A stretch of DNA of 64,000 nucleotides from NCBI RefSeq assembly GCF_000519045.1, contig NZ_KI912532.1:1240001-1304000 (forward strand). The letters are read 5' to 3'. The notes beneath the pieces are model-generated. The model made no database searches and was not told the origin of the DNA. It worked only from the letters and a program-made list of their open reading frames with translations. The translations under genes were made by a program, and so were the position numbers. This DNA is from Dechloromonas agitata is5. Lineage in GTDB: Bacteria; Pseudomonadota; Gammaproteobacteria; Burkholderiales; Rhodocyclaceae. Below are positions 19,003 to 28,752 of the stretch, one piece after another; position 1 is the stretch's first letter, and every line of letters begins with the position of its first letter.

Positions 19003-19946
19003 CGGATCGGATTCCTGAATTTTTCGACGAAGCGACCCAGCCAGTTCGGAGCTGCTTTCGGACTGGGCGGCGTGACGGTCTCAACTAGCGCCTTCTGCAG
19101 CGCAAAGACGCTCTGCGGCCGGTAGAGATGATTGAGGTTGAGGCACCAGTCGATGATTTCGAGCAGGCGGTCGGAATACTGGCCATCCCAGCGCATCATG
19201 GCCGGCGACAGCGTATCCTTCTTCAGCCGGGCGTCGGCGGCTTGCGGCGCGCTACCGGCCAGGCAGGCATACATCGAGGCCCCGACGCTGTAGATGTCGC
19301 TCCACGGCCCCAGATCCCTGCGCGTGCCGTAATGTTCCGGCGAGGCGAAGCCCGGGGTGTACATCGGCTTGAGCATGGGTTGATCGTTGACCAGCGTTTG
19401 GCGAGCGGCGCCGAAGTCGATCAGCACCGGCGTGTTGTCGCTGCGCAGATAGATGTTCGACGGCTTCAGGTCGAGGTGCAGCAGTTTGTTGGAATGCACC
19501 TCGCGCAGGCCATTCAGCATGCGGGTGAAGACGCCGCGAATGAAGCGTTCGGAAATGTGCCCCTGGTGCTTCTGGATGAACTCCTGAAGCGTACGGCCAT
19601 GTTCGTACTCCATGACCATGTAAACCGTGTCGTTGGCTCGGAAGAAGTTCAGCACGCGGATTACGTTCGGGTGCGACAAGCGGGCCAGTGCCCGGCCTTC
19701 CTCGAAGAAGCACTTCATGCCATAGCGAAAGGCACCGAGGTGGTCGGACGTGATGACTGGCTTGATTTCCCCGCGGCTACGCAGGGCCAGGCTGTTCGGC
19801 AGGTACTCCTTGATGGCGACTTGCCGCCCCTCGGGATCGGTCGCCAGGTACACGATGGAAAAACCGCCAAGCGAGAGCTGGCGGTCTATCGTGTATTCCT
19901 CAAGTTGGTGACCGTTGGGTAACGGCTGATTGGCTTGTTGCGCCAT
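18999..19946 (-). CDS. Eukaryotic-type Ser/Thr protein kinase
   Basis: A 315-residue cytosolic Hanks-type kinase without the membrane span or PASTA repeats seen in Gram-positive PknB. The P-loop reads LSLGGFSIVYLA, the ATP lysine is in VAIKEYLP, the catalytic loop is HLDLKPSN (HLD in place of HRD, so it lacks the Arg typical of activation-loop-regulated kinases), and the metal site is IDFGAARQ. The activation-segment end reads GFASPEHYG. It is the first gene of a minus-strand set with PP2C, rph, rdgB and hemW. Substrates are unknown. Confidence 0.92.
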   Translation of the reverse strand: MAQQANQPLPNGHQLEEYTIDRQLSLGGFSIVYLATDPEGRQVAIKEYLPNSLALRSRGEIKPVITSDHLGAFRYGMKCFFEEGRALARLSHPNVIRVLNFFRANDTVYMVMEYEHGRTLQEFIQKHQGHISERFIRGVFTRMLNGLREVHSNKLLHLDLKPSNIYLRSDNTPVLIDFGAARQTLVNDQPMLKPMYTPGFASPEHYGTRRDLGPWSDIYSVGASMYACLAGSAPQAADARLKKDTLSPAMMRWDGQYSDRLLEIIDWCLNLNHLYRPQSVFALQKALVETVTPPSPKAAPNWLGRFVEKFRNPIR

Positions 19947-20023
19947 GGAGCTCGCGGTTATGATGCAATTTCAGGCATTTTCGGGCGTGTCGTCCGGCCT
20001 GTAAAGCTGGAGATTCCCTGACA

Positions 20024-20890
20024 ATGATCTGTAGTATGACCGGATATGCCGTGAAAAACCGCGATGTTGAGCGCGGCTCGCTGCAAATCGAACTAAAAAG
20101 CGTCAATTCCCGTTATCTCGATTTCCATTTTCGCGTTGCCGAAGACCTGCGCGCACTGGAAATGCCGCTGCGCGAGCTGCTCTCGGCCCGCCTGTCGCGC
20201 GGCAAGGTCGAGTGCCGGCTGTCCTTCAATCCGGCCGCCGCCCGCGCCGAGCAGTTGCAGCTCAACGGCGAACTGCTCGCTACCCTGCAGTCCCTGAGCG
20301 ACCAGGTGCGTACCGGCATGCCCGACGCCGCGCCGCTGTCAGTCAATGAGGTGCTGCGCTGGCCGGGCATGTTCGGTGACCAGGGGGTCGATTTCGCGGC
20401 CCTCGGCCCGGAAGTTCTGGCCCTCGCCCGCGAGGCGCTCGACGATTTCACGGCCAGCCGTGGTCGCGAGGGCGACAAGCTGGCGGCGATGATCCTCGAT
20501 CGCGTCAAGGCCATGCGCGACATCGTCGGGCGCGTCGCACCGCGCATTCCGGAAGCGCAGGCCCTGTTCACCGACAAACTGCGCCAGCGCCTGGTCGAGG
20601 CACTGGGTAACGCCAGCGACGACCGCATCCTGCAGGAGGTGGCCGTCTTCGCGACGCGCATCGACGTCGCCGAAGAACTGAGCCGGCTGACCACTCACCT
20701 CGACGAGGTCGAACGGGTGCTGAAACAGGGCGGCGCCTGCGGCAAACGGCTCGATTTCCTGATGCAGGAACTGAACCGCGAGGCCAACACGCTCGGTTCC
20801 AAGTCGGCGATCACCGACGTGTCGCAGGCCTCGATGGATCTCAAGCTGCTCATCGAGCAAATGCGCGAACAGATACAGAACCTGGAGTAG
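20024..20890 (+). CDS. YicC family endoribonuclease
   Basis: A 288-residue YicC/YloC family protein. Family members are endoribonucleases implicated in small-RNA turnover and stationary-phase adaptation. The conserved N-terminus reads MICSMTGYA and the C-terminus carries the block [21 protein letters not shown] that defines the family. The ATG is preceded by TGGAG. It is divergent from the Ser/Thr kinase across 77 bp. In many beta-proteobacteria yicC directly precedes gmk; here a histidine kinase gene sits between them. Confidence 0.93.
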   Translation: MICSMTGYAVKNRDVERGSLQIELKSVNSRYLDFHFRVAEDLRALEMPLRELLSARLSRGKVECRLSFNPAAARAEQLQLNGELLATLQSLSDQVRTGMPDAAPLSVNEVLRWPGMFGDQGVDFAALGPEVLALAREALDDFTASRGREGDKLAAMILDRVKAMRDIVGRVAPRIPEAQALFTDKLRQRLVEALGNASDDRILQEVAVFATRIDVAEELSRLTTHLDEVERVLKQGGACGKRLDFLMQELNREANTLGSKSAITDVSQASMDLKLLIEQMREQIQNLE

Positions 20891-20900
20891 CTCGAACGCC

Positions 20901-23486
20901 ATGCACCCGGCCGGCCAGTTCTCCCCGCTTTCCTCGACCGTTCTGGCCCGGCGCTTCATTTTGAGCTGGCTGTTGCTCGTCCTGCTGGCTGTCTCCCTCA
21001 GCCTCTACCTGCTGGAAAATGCGCAGGAACAGCAGCGGCAGCGCACCCTGCTGGAAACCGAGAACCTGGCGCTCCTCGTCGAGCGGGACGTGGCCAATTC
21101 GCTGGAGAAGATCGATCTCCTGCTGCGCGATGCCATCGACCATTACGCCGAACACCTGCGCCTGGGCAATCTCGATGTCGCGGCACTCGACCGCTTCCTT
21201 GCCCGTCAGCGCGAGCGGCAGAAACCCCTGGTCGCGATTCGTATCACCAATGCCACCGGCGAGGTGGTTGTCGGCCTTGATGGCAGTTCCGGGGCGAGCG
21301 CGCTGGTCCATGACCGGGAATATTTCCAGCGTCTGCGGGACGATCCGTTGCTCGAGCGCATCACCTCGAAACCGGTGCGCGGCAAGATCAGCGGCAAGTG
21401 GGCCATCGTTGTGGCCCGTCGCCTGCCCGACATCGATGGCCGCTTCGCCGGTATCGCCTTGGCCAGCATCGGGCTGGATTTCTTCCAGCAGCAGTTCGCC
21501 GGGCTACGTACCGGACCGTCCGGTTCGGTCGCCATGCGCGATGCCGACCTGGCCCTGCTGGCGCGGGCGCCCTGGAACGAAGCGGTGGGCGAACCCGGCG
21601 CGACACGGCTTTCCGACGACTTCCGGGAAGCGCTCGCCGCCAACCCGCAGGCTGGTAGCTATGTTTCCGGCGTGACCAGCCTGGATGGTGTTCGCCGCCT
21701 GCATGTCTATCGCTTCAACCCGGAGTACCGCTTCTATATCAATGTCGGCGTTTCCGAGGATGCCTATCTGGAACCCTGGCACCGGCAGCGGCGCGGCATC
21801 CTTAGTCTGCTCGCCATCTTCGTTGCGTTGAGCGGCGGCGCCGTTTTCATGCTGCACCGCTATGCTGGCCGTCTCGGCGAGCGCGAGCGGGTCCTGCGTA
21901 CCATCCTCGATACTTCGGATGGGGCGATCTTCCTGGTCGATCCGCGGGGTGTCATCGTTTTCGCCAACGAACGCATGGCGAGCATGTGGGGCCTGCCCCT
22001 CGAGCAGTTGATCGGCCGCGAGTACGTTGCCCTGATCCATCCCGACGAGCGCGAAATCGGTCGCGAGAAGATGCTCAAGCTGATGGCCAGCGAGATTCCC
22101 TTCGTCCGGGTCGAGCGCGAATACATCCGCGAGGACGGGAAGGCTTTCTGGGGGCTTTTGTGCGGGCGCCGCTTGCTTGACGAGGCGGGCCACTTCGTCG
22201 GCCTGGTTGGCCTGATCGCCGATGTCGATGAATCCCGGCGCAACGCCCGGGAACTCGAGGTCTATCGCCAGCGTCTCGAACAACGGGTGCAGGAACGCAC
22301 GCAGCAACTGGAGCAGGCCAAGGTGGCAGCGGAGGCGGCCAACCGGGCGAAGAGTGCCTTCCTGGCCAACATGAGCCACGAAATCCGCACGCCGATGAAC
22401 GCCATCGTCGGACTCGCCCACCTGTTGCGCCGCGACAATCCGACGACACGGCAGGCCGACCGTCTGGACAAGATGCTCGGTTCGGCCGAGCACCTGTTGT
22501 CGATCATCAACGATGTGCTGGATATTTCGAAGATCGAATCCGGGCACCTGGCCCTCGAAGCAGCCCCCTTCCGCGTTGTCGACGTGATCGAGCGTCTCGT
22601 TTGCCTGAATGCCGACAAGGCCTCGGCCAAGGGGCTCAGCTTCCGTACCCAGGTCGCCTGCCTGCCGCCGGTGCTGGTGGGCGACCGTACCCGGCTCAGC
22701 CAGGCCTTGCTCAACTACGTCAGCAATGCCATCAAGTTCACCGATTCCGGCAGCATCGTCCTGCGCGCCGCAGTGCTCGAAGAGGATGCTCGTTCATTGC
22801 TCGTGCGTTTCGAGGTCGAAGACAGTGGCATCGGTATCGCCCCCGACGTGCTGGCCCGCCTGTTCAGCCCGTTCGAACAGGCCGACAACTCGACGACCCG
22901 CAAGTACGGTGGCACTGGTCTCGGTCTCGCCATCACGCGCCACCTGGCCGAACTAATGGGCGGAGAGGCGGGCGTCGACAGCGAGCCGGGGCGGGGGAGC
23001 ACCTTCTGGCTGACGGTGCGCCTTGGCCGGCCGGTCGCCGAAGACGCTTCGCCCGCCGGTCAGCCGGCAGCGCAGCCCGCCCCTGGCGAACGAGCAGCCG
23101 ATGCCGGGGGCGTGCGCATCCTGCTGGTCGAGGACGAACCGCTCAATCGCGAAGTGGCGACTGAGTTGATCCGTGAAATCGCCGGCTTGCCGCTCGATAT
23201 CGCCGTCGATGGCGAGCAGGCCTTGGCCAAGGTGCAGCAAGCCCGCTACGACCTGATCCTGATGGATCTGCTGATGCCCGGCATCGACGGCCTCGAGGTC
23301 ACTCGCCGCATTCGCCAGTTGCCGGGCTACACAACGACGCCGATCGTCGCGATGACGGCCAATGCTTTCGCCGAAGATCGCCAGCGCTGCCTGGCGGCCG
23401 GCATGAACGACCACCTGCCCAAACCGGTCGATCCGGATCGCCTGCGCGCCGTGCTGCAGCGCTGGCTGCCGCAGCCGTTACAATGA
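20901..23486 (+). CDS. Hybrid sensor histidine kinase (periplasmic Cache-like, PAS, HisKA, HATPase, receiver)
   Basis: An 861-residue inner-membrane kinase. A membrane helix at about 18-40, a double-Cache-like periplasmic sensor (about 41-295; [12 protein letters not shown] and [13 protein letters not shown] are typical), a second helix at about 296-316, a PAS/PAC domain (about 328-445), a coiled coil, then HisKA with the phospho-acceptor H493 ([10 protein letters not shown]), an ATPase domain ([22 protein letters not shown]), and a C-terminal receiver with D789 (LMDLLMPG). No cognate output regulator lies nearby, so phosphotransfer must go elsewhere. It begins 10 bp after yicC. Confidence 0.93.
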   Translation: MHPAGQFSPLSSTVLARRFILSWLLLVLLAVSLSLYLLENAQEQQRQRTLLETENLALLVERDVANSLEKIDLLLRDAIDHYAEHLRLGNLDVAALDRFLARQRERQKPLVAIRITNATGEVVVGLDGSSGASALVHDREYFQRLRDDPLLERITSKPVRGKISGKWAIVVARRLPDIDGRFAGIALASIGLDFFQQQFAGLRTGPSGSVAMRDADLALLARAPWNEAVGEPGATRLSDDFREALAANPQAGSYVSGVTSLDGVRRLHVYRFNPEYRFYINVGVSEDAYLEPWHRQRRGILSLLAIFVALSGGAVFMLHRYAGRLGERERVLRTILDTSDGAIFLVDPRGVIVFANERMASMWGLPLEQLIGREYVALIHPDEREIGREKMLKLMASEIPFVRVEREYIREDGKAFWGLLCGRRLLDEAGHFVGLVGLIADVDESRRNARELEVYRQRLEQRVQERTQQLEQAKVAAEAANRAKSAFLANMSHEIRTPMNAIVGLAHLLRRDNPTTRQADRLDKMLGSAEHLLSIINDVLDISKIESGHLALEAAPFRVVDVIERLVCLNADKASAKGLSFRTQVACLPPVLVGDRTRLSQALLNYVSNAIKFTDSGSIVLRAAVLEEDARSLLVRFEVEDSGIGIAPDVLARLFSPFEQADNSTTRKYGGTGLGLAITRHLAELMGGEAGVDSEPGRGSTFWLTVRLGRPVAEDASPAGQPAAQPAPGERAADAGGVRILLVEDEPLNREVATELIREIAGLPLDIAVDGEQALAKVQQARYDLILMDLLMPGIDGLEVTRRIRQLPGYTTTPIVAMTANAFAEDRQRCLAAGMNDHLPKPVDPDRLRAVLQRWLPQPLQ

Positions 23487-23525
23487 CCGCTTTGGCGCCG
23501 GGCGCCAGTCTGTCGGGAAACACCA

Positions 23526-24134
23526 ATGTCGGGAAATCTTTTCGTCGTCGCCGCACCCTCCGGGGCGGGCAAGACCACCCTTGTCCGCCTGCTGCTCGAA
23601 AGGGAGGCCAGCGTTCATCTGTCGATCTCCTACACGACCCGCAGTCCGCGGCCGGGTGAGCAGGACGGGCGGGAGTACCATTTCGTCGATACCGTGGCGT
23701 TCCAGGCCATGATCGCCCGCCATGAGTTTCTCGAATGGGCCGAGGTGCACGGCAATTTCTACGGCACGTCGCAGAAGTGGATCGCCGACCAGCTGGCCGC
23801 CGGCCATGACGTGCTGCTCGAAATCGACTGGCAGGGCGCCCAGCAGGTGCGCAAGCTTTTCCCGCAGGCGATCGGTATCTTCATCCTGCCGCCGTCGATG
23901 GAGGAGTTGACCCGCCGGCTGACCGGACGCGGCACCGACAGCGCCGACGTCATCGCCCGGCGTCTGGCCGCGGCACAGGCCGAGATGCGCCATGTCGGGG
24001 AATTCGACTATGTTATTATTAACGACCAGTTGGCACAGGCCCTGGAAGAGCTTCTCGCCGTCGTGCGGGCTTCCCGCCTGAGCTTCGGGGCGCAACGTGT
24101 CCGTCACGCCGCCCTGTTCGAAAGATTGATCTGA
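23526..24134 (+). CDS. gmk: Guanylate kinase
   Basis: Phosphorylates GMP to GDP with ATP. It is 202 residues with the P-loop APSGAGKT at 10-17, the GMP-binding segment [19 protein letters not shown], and the lid region [17 protein letters not shown] hexamer in the tail of the preceding kinase gene (23479-23484) may be a -10 box. It precedes rpoZ and spoT, the classical gmk-rpoZ-spoT order. Confidence 0.97.
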   Translation: MSGNLFVVAAPSGAGKTTLVRLLLEREASVHLSISYTTRSPRPGEQDGREYHFVDTVAFQAMIARHEFLEWAEVHGNFYGTSQKWIADQLAAGHDVLLEIDWQGAQQVRKLFPQAIGIFILPPSMEELTRRLTGRGTDSADVIARRLAAAQAEMRHVGEFDYVIINDQLAQALEELLAVVRASRLSFGAQRVRHAALFERLI

Positions 24135-24149
24135 AATTAGAGGTTGAGC

Positions 24150-24356
24150 ATGGCCCGCGTTACCGTTGATGATTGCCTGAAGAAGATCCCGAACCGTTTC
24201 CAGATGACCCTGGCCGCTGCCCATCGCGCCCGCCAGCTGGCGAACGGCGCCACCCCGCTGGTCGATGCCGAGAAGCACAAGCCGACCGTCGTCGCGCTGA
24301 AGGAAATGGGGGCAGGCAAGGTCGGTCTGGAAGTGCTGAACCGCGGCCAGGCCTGA
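24150..24356 (+). CDS. rpoZ: RNA polymerase omega subunit
   Basis: A 68-residue omega subunit that aids RNA polymerase assembly and forms part of the ppGpp-binding site 1. The conserved start [12 protein letters not shown] and the block [16 protein letters not shown] are present. The ATG at 24150 lies 15 bp after the gmk stop with a ribosome site (AGAGG). Its linkage to gmk and spoT is conserved among proteobacteria and functionally coherent with ppGpp signalling. Confidence 0.97.
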   Translation: MARVTVDDCLKKIPNRFQMTLAAAHRARQLANGATPLVDAEKHKPTVVALKEMGAGKVGLEVLNRGQA

Positions 24357-24377
24357 TTTCCGGGGCGGTGACGCTTG

Positions 24378-26531
24378 ATGGATCCTGCGCCGTCATCCCC
24401 GCCGCCCGCCAGTGTGGAGCCCGCTTACCGGGTCTTCATCGATAGTCTCGACTATCTCCCGCCCGCCGACGTAGAACGTATCAAGGCCGCGTACGCTTTC
24501 GCGGCCGAGGCGCATGCGCATCAGAAGCGCATGTCCGGCGAGCCCTACATCACCCATCCGCTGTCCGTCGCCGGTGCCGTTGTCGATTGGCGCATGGATG
24601 CTGACGCCATCTGTGCGGCGCTGATGCACGACGTCCTCGAAGACACGGGGACGACCAAGCACGAACTGGCCGAGAAGTTCGGCAAGGAAGTCGCCGAGCT
24701 GGTTGATGGCCTGTCCAAGCTCGACAAGATGGAGTTTGCCTCCTACCAGGAGGCGCAGGCCGAGAATTTCCGCAAGATGCTGATGGCCATGGCGCGCGAT
24801 TTGCGCGTTGTGCTCATCAAGCTGGCCGACCGCCAGCACAACCTGCAGACCATGTCGGCCATGCGCGCCGACAAGCGCGCCCGCATCGCCCGCGAAACGC
24901 TGGAAATCTACGCCCCGATCGCACTGCGTCTGGGGCTCAACAAGCTGTACCGCGAGTTGCAGGATCTGTGCTTCACGCTGATCCATCCGCATCGCGCCGA
25001 GGTGCTGGCCAAGGCCCTGCGCGCCGCACGCGGCAACCGCAAGGAGCTGCTCACCCGCATCCTCGACGGCATCCGCGACAAGCTGGCGCATGCCGGCCTG
25101 CGGGCCGATGTCTTCGGCCGCGAGAAGAGCCTGTATTCGATTTTCCGCAAGATGAAGGACAAGCACCTGTCCTTCTCGCAGGTGCTCGACATCTACGGCT
25201 TCCGCGTCGTGGTCGACAACGTGCCGACCTGCTACCTGGCGCTCGGTGCGCTGCACAGCCTGTTCAAGCCGGTGCCCGGCAAGTTCAAGGACTACATCGC
25301 CATCCCCAAGGCCAACGGCTACCAGTCGCTGCACACCACGCTGATCGGCCCCTACGGCACCCCGGTCGAGGTGCAGATCCGCACCCGCGAGATGCATCAT
25401 GTTGCCCAGGAAGGCGTTGCCGCCCACTGGCTGTACAAGGACACCGAGGAATCGGGCGCCGACCTGCAGATCAAGACGCACAAATGGTTGCAGTCGCTGC
25501 TCGAAATGCAGACTTCCGATTCGTCGGAATTCTTCGAGAACGTCAAGATCGACCTCTTCCCCGACGAGGTCTATGTCTTCACGCCGAAGGGCAAGATTCT
25601 CGCCATGCCGAGCGGGGCGACGGTGGTCGATTTCGCCTACGCCGTGCATACCGATGTCGGCCATCATTGCTCGTCGGCGCGGGTCAATCATGAACTGGCG
25701 CCGTTGCGCACCGAACTGAAGAACGGCGACCTGGTCGAGATCATCACCTCGCCGCAGGCCAGCCCCAACCCGGTGTGGCTGACCTACGTCAAGACCGGCC
25801 GGGCGCGCAGCAAGATCCGTCATTTCCTGCGCACCATGCAGAACGAGGAGTCGGCCCGCCTTGGCGAGCGCCTGCTGCGGCAGGAACTGCTCTCGCTGGG
25901 CGTCGTGCCGATTTCGATCCCGGCCGAGGCCTGGGATGCCCTGGTCAAGTCGGGCGGCCAGAAGTCGATGGAGGAGGTCTACACCGAAATCGGCTTGGGC
26001 AAGCGCCTGCCGTCCGTCGTTGCCCGCCGCCTGCTGGCGCGCGAGGATCTGTCGGCCGATTCGCCGAGCAACATGACCCTCGCCATCCACGGGACCGAGG
26101 GCATGGCGATCCAGCTCGCCCGCTGCTGCCAGCCGATTCCGGGCGATCCGATCATCGGCTCGATCAGGAAGGGCAGCGGCCTGGTCATTCATACCCACGA
26201 CTGCCCGAGCATCCGCAAGTCGCGTTCGAGCGAGCCGCAGAAGTGGATTGATGTCGAATGGGAGCCGGTCGAGGGCAAGTTGTTCGACATCCACATCAAC
26301 GTCGAGGTCAAGAACGCACGCGGTGTGCTGGCCCAGGTCGCCGCCGCCATTGCCGAGGCGGGTTCGAATATCGAGCATGTGGCGATGGATGCCGACCCCG
26401 AGCGGCTGTTCACCACGCTGCGTTTCACCATCCAGGTCGCCCACCGCAATCATCTGGCGGCGGTGATGCGCGGCCTGCGCCACATTCCGGAAGTGACCCG
26501 GATTGCCCGTGAAAGGGGAGGCGAGGCTTGA
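24378..26531 (+). CDS. spoT: Bifunctional (p)ppGpp synthetase/hydrolase SpoT
   Basis: A long RSH enzyme of 717 residues that makes and degrades the alarmone (p)ppGpp. The N-terminal HD hydrolase is intact (HAHQKRMSGEPYITHP and HDVLEDTG), which distinguishes it from the hydrolase-dead RelA. The synthetase domain keeps the FKDYIAIPKANGYQSLHTT signature. TGS (about 390-450), helical, conserved-cysteine (RCCQPIPGDP) and C-terminal ACT domains follow. An adjacent TTG (24375) is a possible start. The stop overlaps the start of the next gene (TTGA). Confidence 0.95.
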   Translation: MDPAPSSPPPASVEPAYRVFIDSLDYLPPADVERIKAAYAFAAEAHAHQKRMSGEPYITHPLSVAGAVVDWRMDADAICAALMHDVLEDTGTTKHELAEKFGKEVAELVDGLSKLDKMEFASYQEAQAENFRKMLMAMARDLRVVLIKLADRQHNLQTMSAMRADKRARIARETLEIYAPIALRLGLNKLYRELQDLCFTLIHPHRAEVLAKALRAARGNRKELLTRILDGIRDKLAHAGLRADVFGREKSLYSIFRKMKDKHLSFSQVLDIYGFRVVVDNVPTCYLALGALHSLFKPVPGKFKDYIAIPKANGYQSLHTTLIGPYGTPVEVQIRTREMHHVAQEGVAAHWLYKDTEESGADLQIKTHKWLQSLLEMQTSDSSEFFENVKIDLFPDEVYVFTPKGKILAMPSGATVVDFAYAVHTDVGHHCSSARVNHELAPLRTELKNGDLVEIITSPQASPNPVWLTYVKTGRARSKIRHFLRTMQNEESARLGERLLRQELLSLGVVPISIPAEAWDALVKSGGQKSMEEVYTEIGLGKRLPSVVARRLLAREDLSADSPSNMTLAIHGTEGMAIQLARCCQPIPGDPIIGSIRKGSGLVIHTHDCPSIRKSRSSEPQKWIDVEWEPVEGKLFDIHINVEVKNARGVLAQVAAAIAEAGSNIEHVAMDADPERLFTTLRFTIQVAHRNHLAAVMRGLRHIPEVTRIARERGGEA

Positions 26532-27781
26532 GAGTCCTCGTGCTGGGTGCCGGCGTCGTCGGCACGACGAGTGCATGGTATCTCGCCCGCGCCGGGCATC
26601 AGGTGACGGTCGTGGACCGCCAGCCAGTGGCCGGCAATGAAACCAGTTTTGCCAACGGCGGGCAGATTTCCGTCTCGCATGCGGAACCCTGGGCCAATCC
26701 CCACGTCCTGCCCCGTGTGCTGAAATGGCTGGGGCGCGAGGATGCGCCACTGCTCTGGCGCTGGCGGGCCGACCCGGCACAACTTGCCTGGGGCCTGCGC
26801 TTTCTGGTCGAATGCCTGCCCGGCCGGACGCGGCGCAACATCGCTGCCATCATCTCCCTCGCCCTCTACAGCCGACGCTGCCTGCAGGCGCTGCGCACCG
26901 AGTTGAACCTGCATTACGACCATCTCGAACGCGGCATCCTGCACCTCTACACCGATCCGAAGGAGCTCGCCCAAGCCGAGCAAGCCGCGCGTCTGATGCG
27001 CCAGTTCGGGCTCGATCGCGACACCGTCGATGTCGACCGCTGCCTCGAACTGGAGCCGGCTTTGGCCGACGCCCGGCACCTGCTGGTCGGCGGCGATTAC
27101 ACCCGCTCCGACGAATCGGGCGATGCCCACCAATTCACCCGCGCCCTGGCCGAACATGCCCGGGCAGCCGGGGTCGATTTCCGCTATGGAACGACCATTG
27201 AACGGCTCGCCGCCGCGGGTAGCAAAGTGGCCGGTGTGGTCGTCCATAACGGCAAGGAGCCGGAACTGCTGACGGCGGATGCCTACGTTGTCGCACTCGG
27301 CAGCTATTCGTCGCTGCTCCTGCGGCCGATCGGCCTCGACATCCCGGTCTTCCCGGCCAAGGGCTATTCGGTGACGCTGCCCCTGGCCGAGGCGAGCGGG
27401 GCACCCAGCGTCAGCCTGACCGACGATGAGCGCAAGCTGGTTTTCTCCCGCCTCGGCAACCGGCTGCGCATTGCCGGCACCGCCGAATTCACCGGCTACA
27501 ACCTCGATCTCAACCCGGTGCGTTGCCAGTCGCTGATCGAACGTACCCGCCAGCTCTTCCCGCGCCTGCAGACCGTCGGCGAACCGGCCCTCTGGTGTGG
27601 CTTGCGCCCGGCCACACCGTCCAACGTGCCGCTCATCGGCCGCAGCCGCCTGAGCAACCTGTGGCTGAACACCGGCCACGGCACGCTGGGCTGGACGATG
27701 TCCTGCGGCTCCGCTGCGGCCCTGGCCGAAATGATCAGCGGCACGCGCCCCGACCCGGACTTTCCCTTTCTCACATGTTGA
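26528..27781 (+). CDS. dadA: FAD-dependent D-amino acid dehydrogenase
   Basis: A 417-residue flavoprotein of the DadA type that oxidises D-amino acids to 2-oxo acids, passing electrons to the quinone pool at the inner membrane. The FAD dinucleotide-binding motif reads VLGAGVVGTTSAWYLA at 4-19, and the C-terminal FAD segment NTGHGTLGWTMSCGS is diagnostic. It starts at TTG, overlapping the spoT stop (TTGA), which suggests coupling. No alanine racemase gene (dadX) is nearby. Specificity for D-alanine is inferred from the family. Confidence 0.9.
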   Translation: MRVLVLGAGVVGTTSAWYLARAGHQVTVVDRQPVAGNETSFANGGQISVSHAEPWANPHVLPRVLKWLGREDAPLLWRWRADPAQLAWGLRFLVECLPGRTRRNIAAIISLALYSRRCLQALRTELNLHYDHLERGILHLYTDPKELAQAEQAARLMRQFGLDRDTVDVDRCLELEPALADARHLLVGGDYTRSDESGDAHQFTRALAEHARAAGVDFRYGTTIERLAAAGSKVAGVVVHNGKEPELLTADAYVVALGSYSSLLLRPIGLDIPVFPAKGYSVTLPLAEASGAPSVSLTDDERKLVFSRLGNRLRIAGTAEFTGYNLDLNPVRCQSLIERTRQLFPRLQTVGEPALWCGLRPATPSNVPLIGRSRLSNLWLNTGHGTLGWTMSCGSAAALAEMISGTRPDPDFPFLTC

Positions 27782-28557
27782 TCGACACGCACTGCCACCT
27801 CGACGCGGCCGAGTTCGATGCCGACCGCGACGTGGTGCAGGCGGCTGCCCGGGCGGCTGGGGTCGGGTGTATCGTCGTGCCGGCCGTCGAGGCAGCCAGC
27901 TTTGCCAAGACCCGGCAAACCGTCGCCCGCTACCCGGGGTGTGTCGCCGCCTACGGCATCCACCCGCTGTATGTCGGACAGGCGGCAGAAGAGGACCTGG
28001 CCGTCCTGCGTCAGTGGCTGGCCCGTGAGCGGCCGGTGGCGGTCGGCGAAATCGGCCTCGACCTGTATGTTCCGGATGCCGACGTGGCGCGCCAGACCTT
28101 CTTCTTCACCGAGCAGCTCAAGCTGGCGCGGGAATTCGATCTGCCTGTCCTGCTCCATGTCCGGCGGGCGATCGATCCCATCCTCAAGCAGTTGCGCCGT
28201 TACCGCGTGCGGGGTGGCATTGCCCATGCTTTCAACGGCAGCCGGCAGCAGGCCGATGAATTCATCAAGCTTGGCTTCGCGCTGGGTTTCGGCGGTGCGA
28301 TGACTTTCAGCGGCTCGACGCGCATCCGTGCCGTGGCGGCTGCGCTGCCGGCTGATGCGATCGTCCTCGAAACCGATGCGCCGGACATCCCGCCCGCCTG
28401 GCTGAACGGCGGCCGCAACACACCCGCCGAGCTGCCCCGCATCGCCGCGTCGCTCGCCGCGTTGCGCGGCCTGTCCGGCGAGGCGCTGGCGGCGCTGAGC
28501 GCGGCGAACGCGCGTCGGGTCCTGCCCGATCTATTTCCTCACACATTCTGCGGATAA
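27775..28557 (+). CDS. TatD-family metal-dependent hydrolase/DNase
   Basis: A 260-residue TIM-barrel metalloenzyme of the TatD family (3'-5' exonuclease or deoxyribonuclease in known members). Metal-ligand motifs are DTHCHLD at 4-10, GEIGLD with its Glu, HVRRA, HAFNGS, and ETDAPDIPP. The ATG at 27775 overlaps the dadA end by 7 bp, so it is the last gene of the spoT-dadA-tatD run. The frame is open upstream within dadA, but that part is not conserved. Confidence 0.9.
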   Translation: MLIDTHCHLDAAEFDADRDVVQAAARAAGVGCIVVPAVEAASFAKTRQTVARYPGCVAAYGIHPLYVGQAAEEDLAVLRQWLARERPVAVGEIGLDLYVPDADVARQTFFFTEQLKLAREFDLPVLLHVRRAIDPILKQLRRYRVRGGIAHAFNGSRQQADEFIKLGFALGFGGAMTFSGSTRIRAVAAALPADAIVLETDAPDIPPAWLNGGRNTPAELPRIAASLAALRGLSGEALAALSAANARRVLPDLFPHTFCG

Positions 28558-28698
28558 TCGCCGGGCTTTGATCTGCGCTAAAGCAGCAATTGCTTATGGG
28601 CGTAGATTGGCTGTCGGTGTTGCCGGGGCTCGTGTGAGGACGGGCCAATGCGGCGAATGCCCGGTGGAATGACCCGAATAAATCAGGGAGTGCCGGTA

Positions 28699-28723
28699 CC
28701 GGATGGGGAAGGGGCCCATCCGG
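28699..28723 (+). repeat. Hairpin in the napG leader
   Basis: A perfect 9-bp inverted repeat, CCGGATGGG (28699-28707) and CCCATCCGG (28715-28723), with a 7-nt loop, ends 29 bp before the napG ATG. There is no following T-run, so a regulatory leader structure is more likely than a terminator. The rest of the 195-bp gap upstream of napG shows no clear promoter. Confidence 0.55.
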
Positions 28724-28752
28724 CGCTGGCTGAACTGTCGAGTAGATGAATC

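Noticed and set aside
24393..26780. A 795-codon open frame antisense to spoT
   Set aside because: Same shadow effect; the sense strand encodes all SpoT motifs and the antisense translation resembles no family.
28568..28581. FNR/ANR-like half site TTGAT-N4-GCTAA before napG
   Set aside because: Only one half matches the consensus TTGAT-N4-ATCAA; the other half matches at two of five positions.
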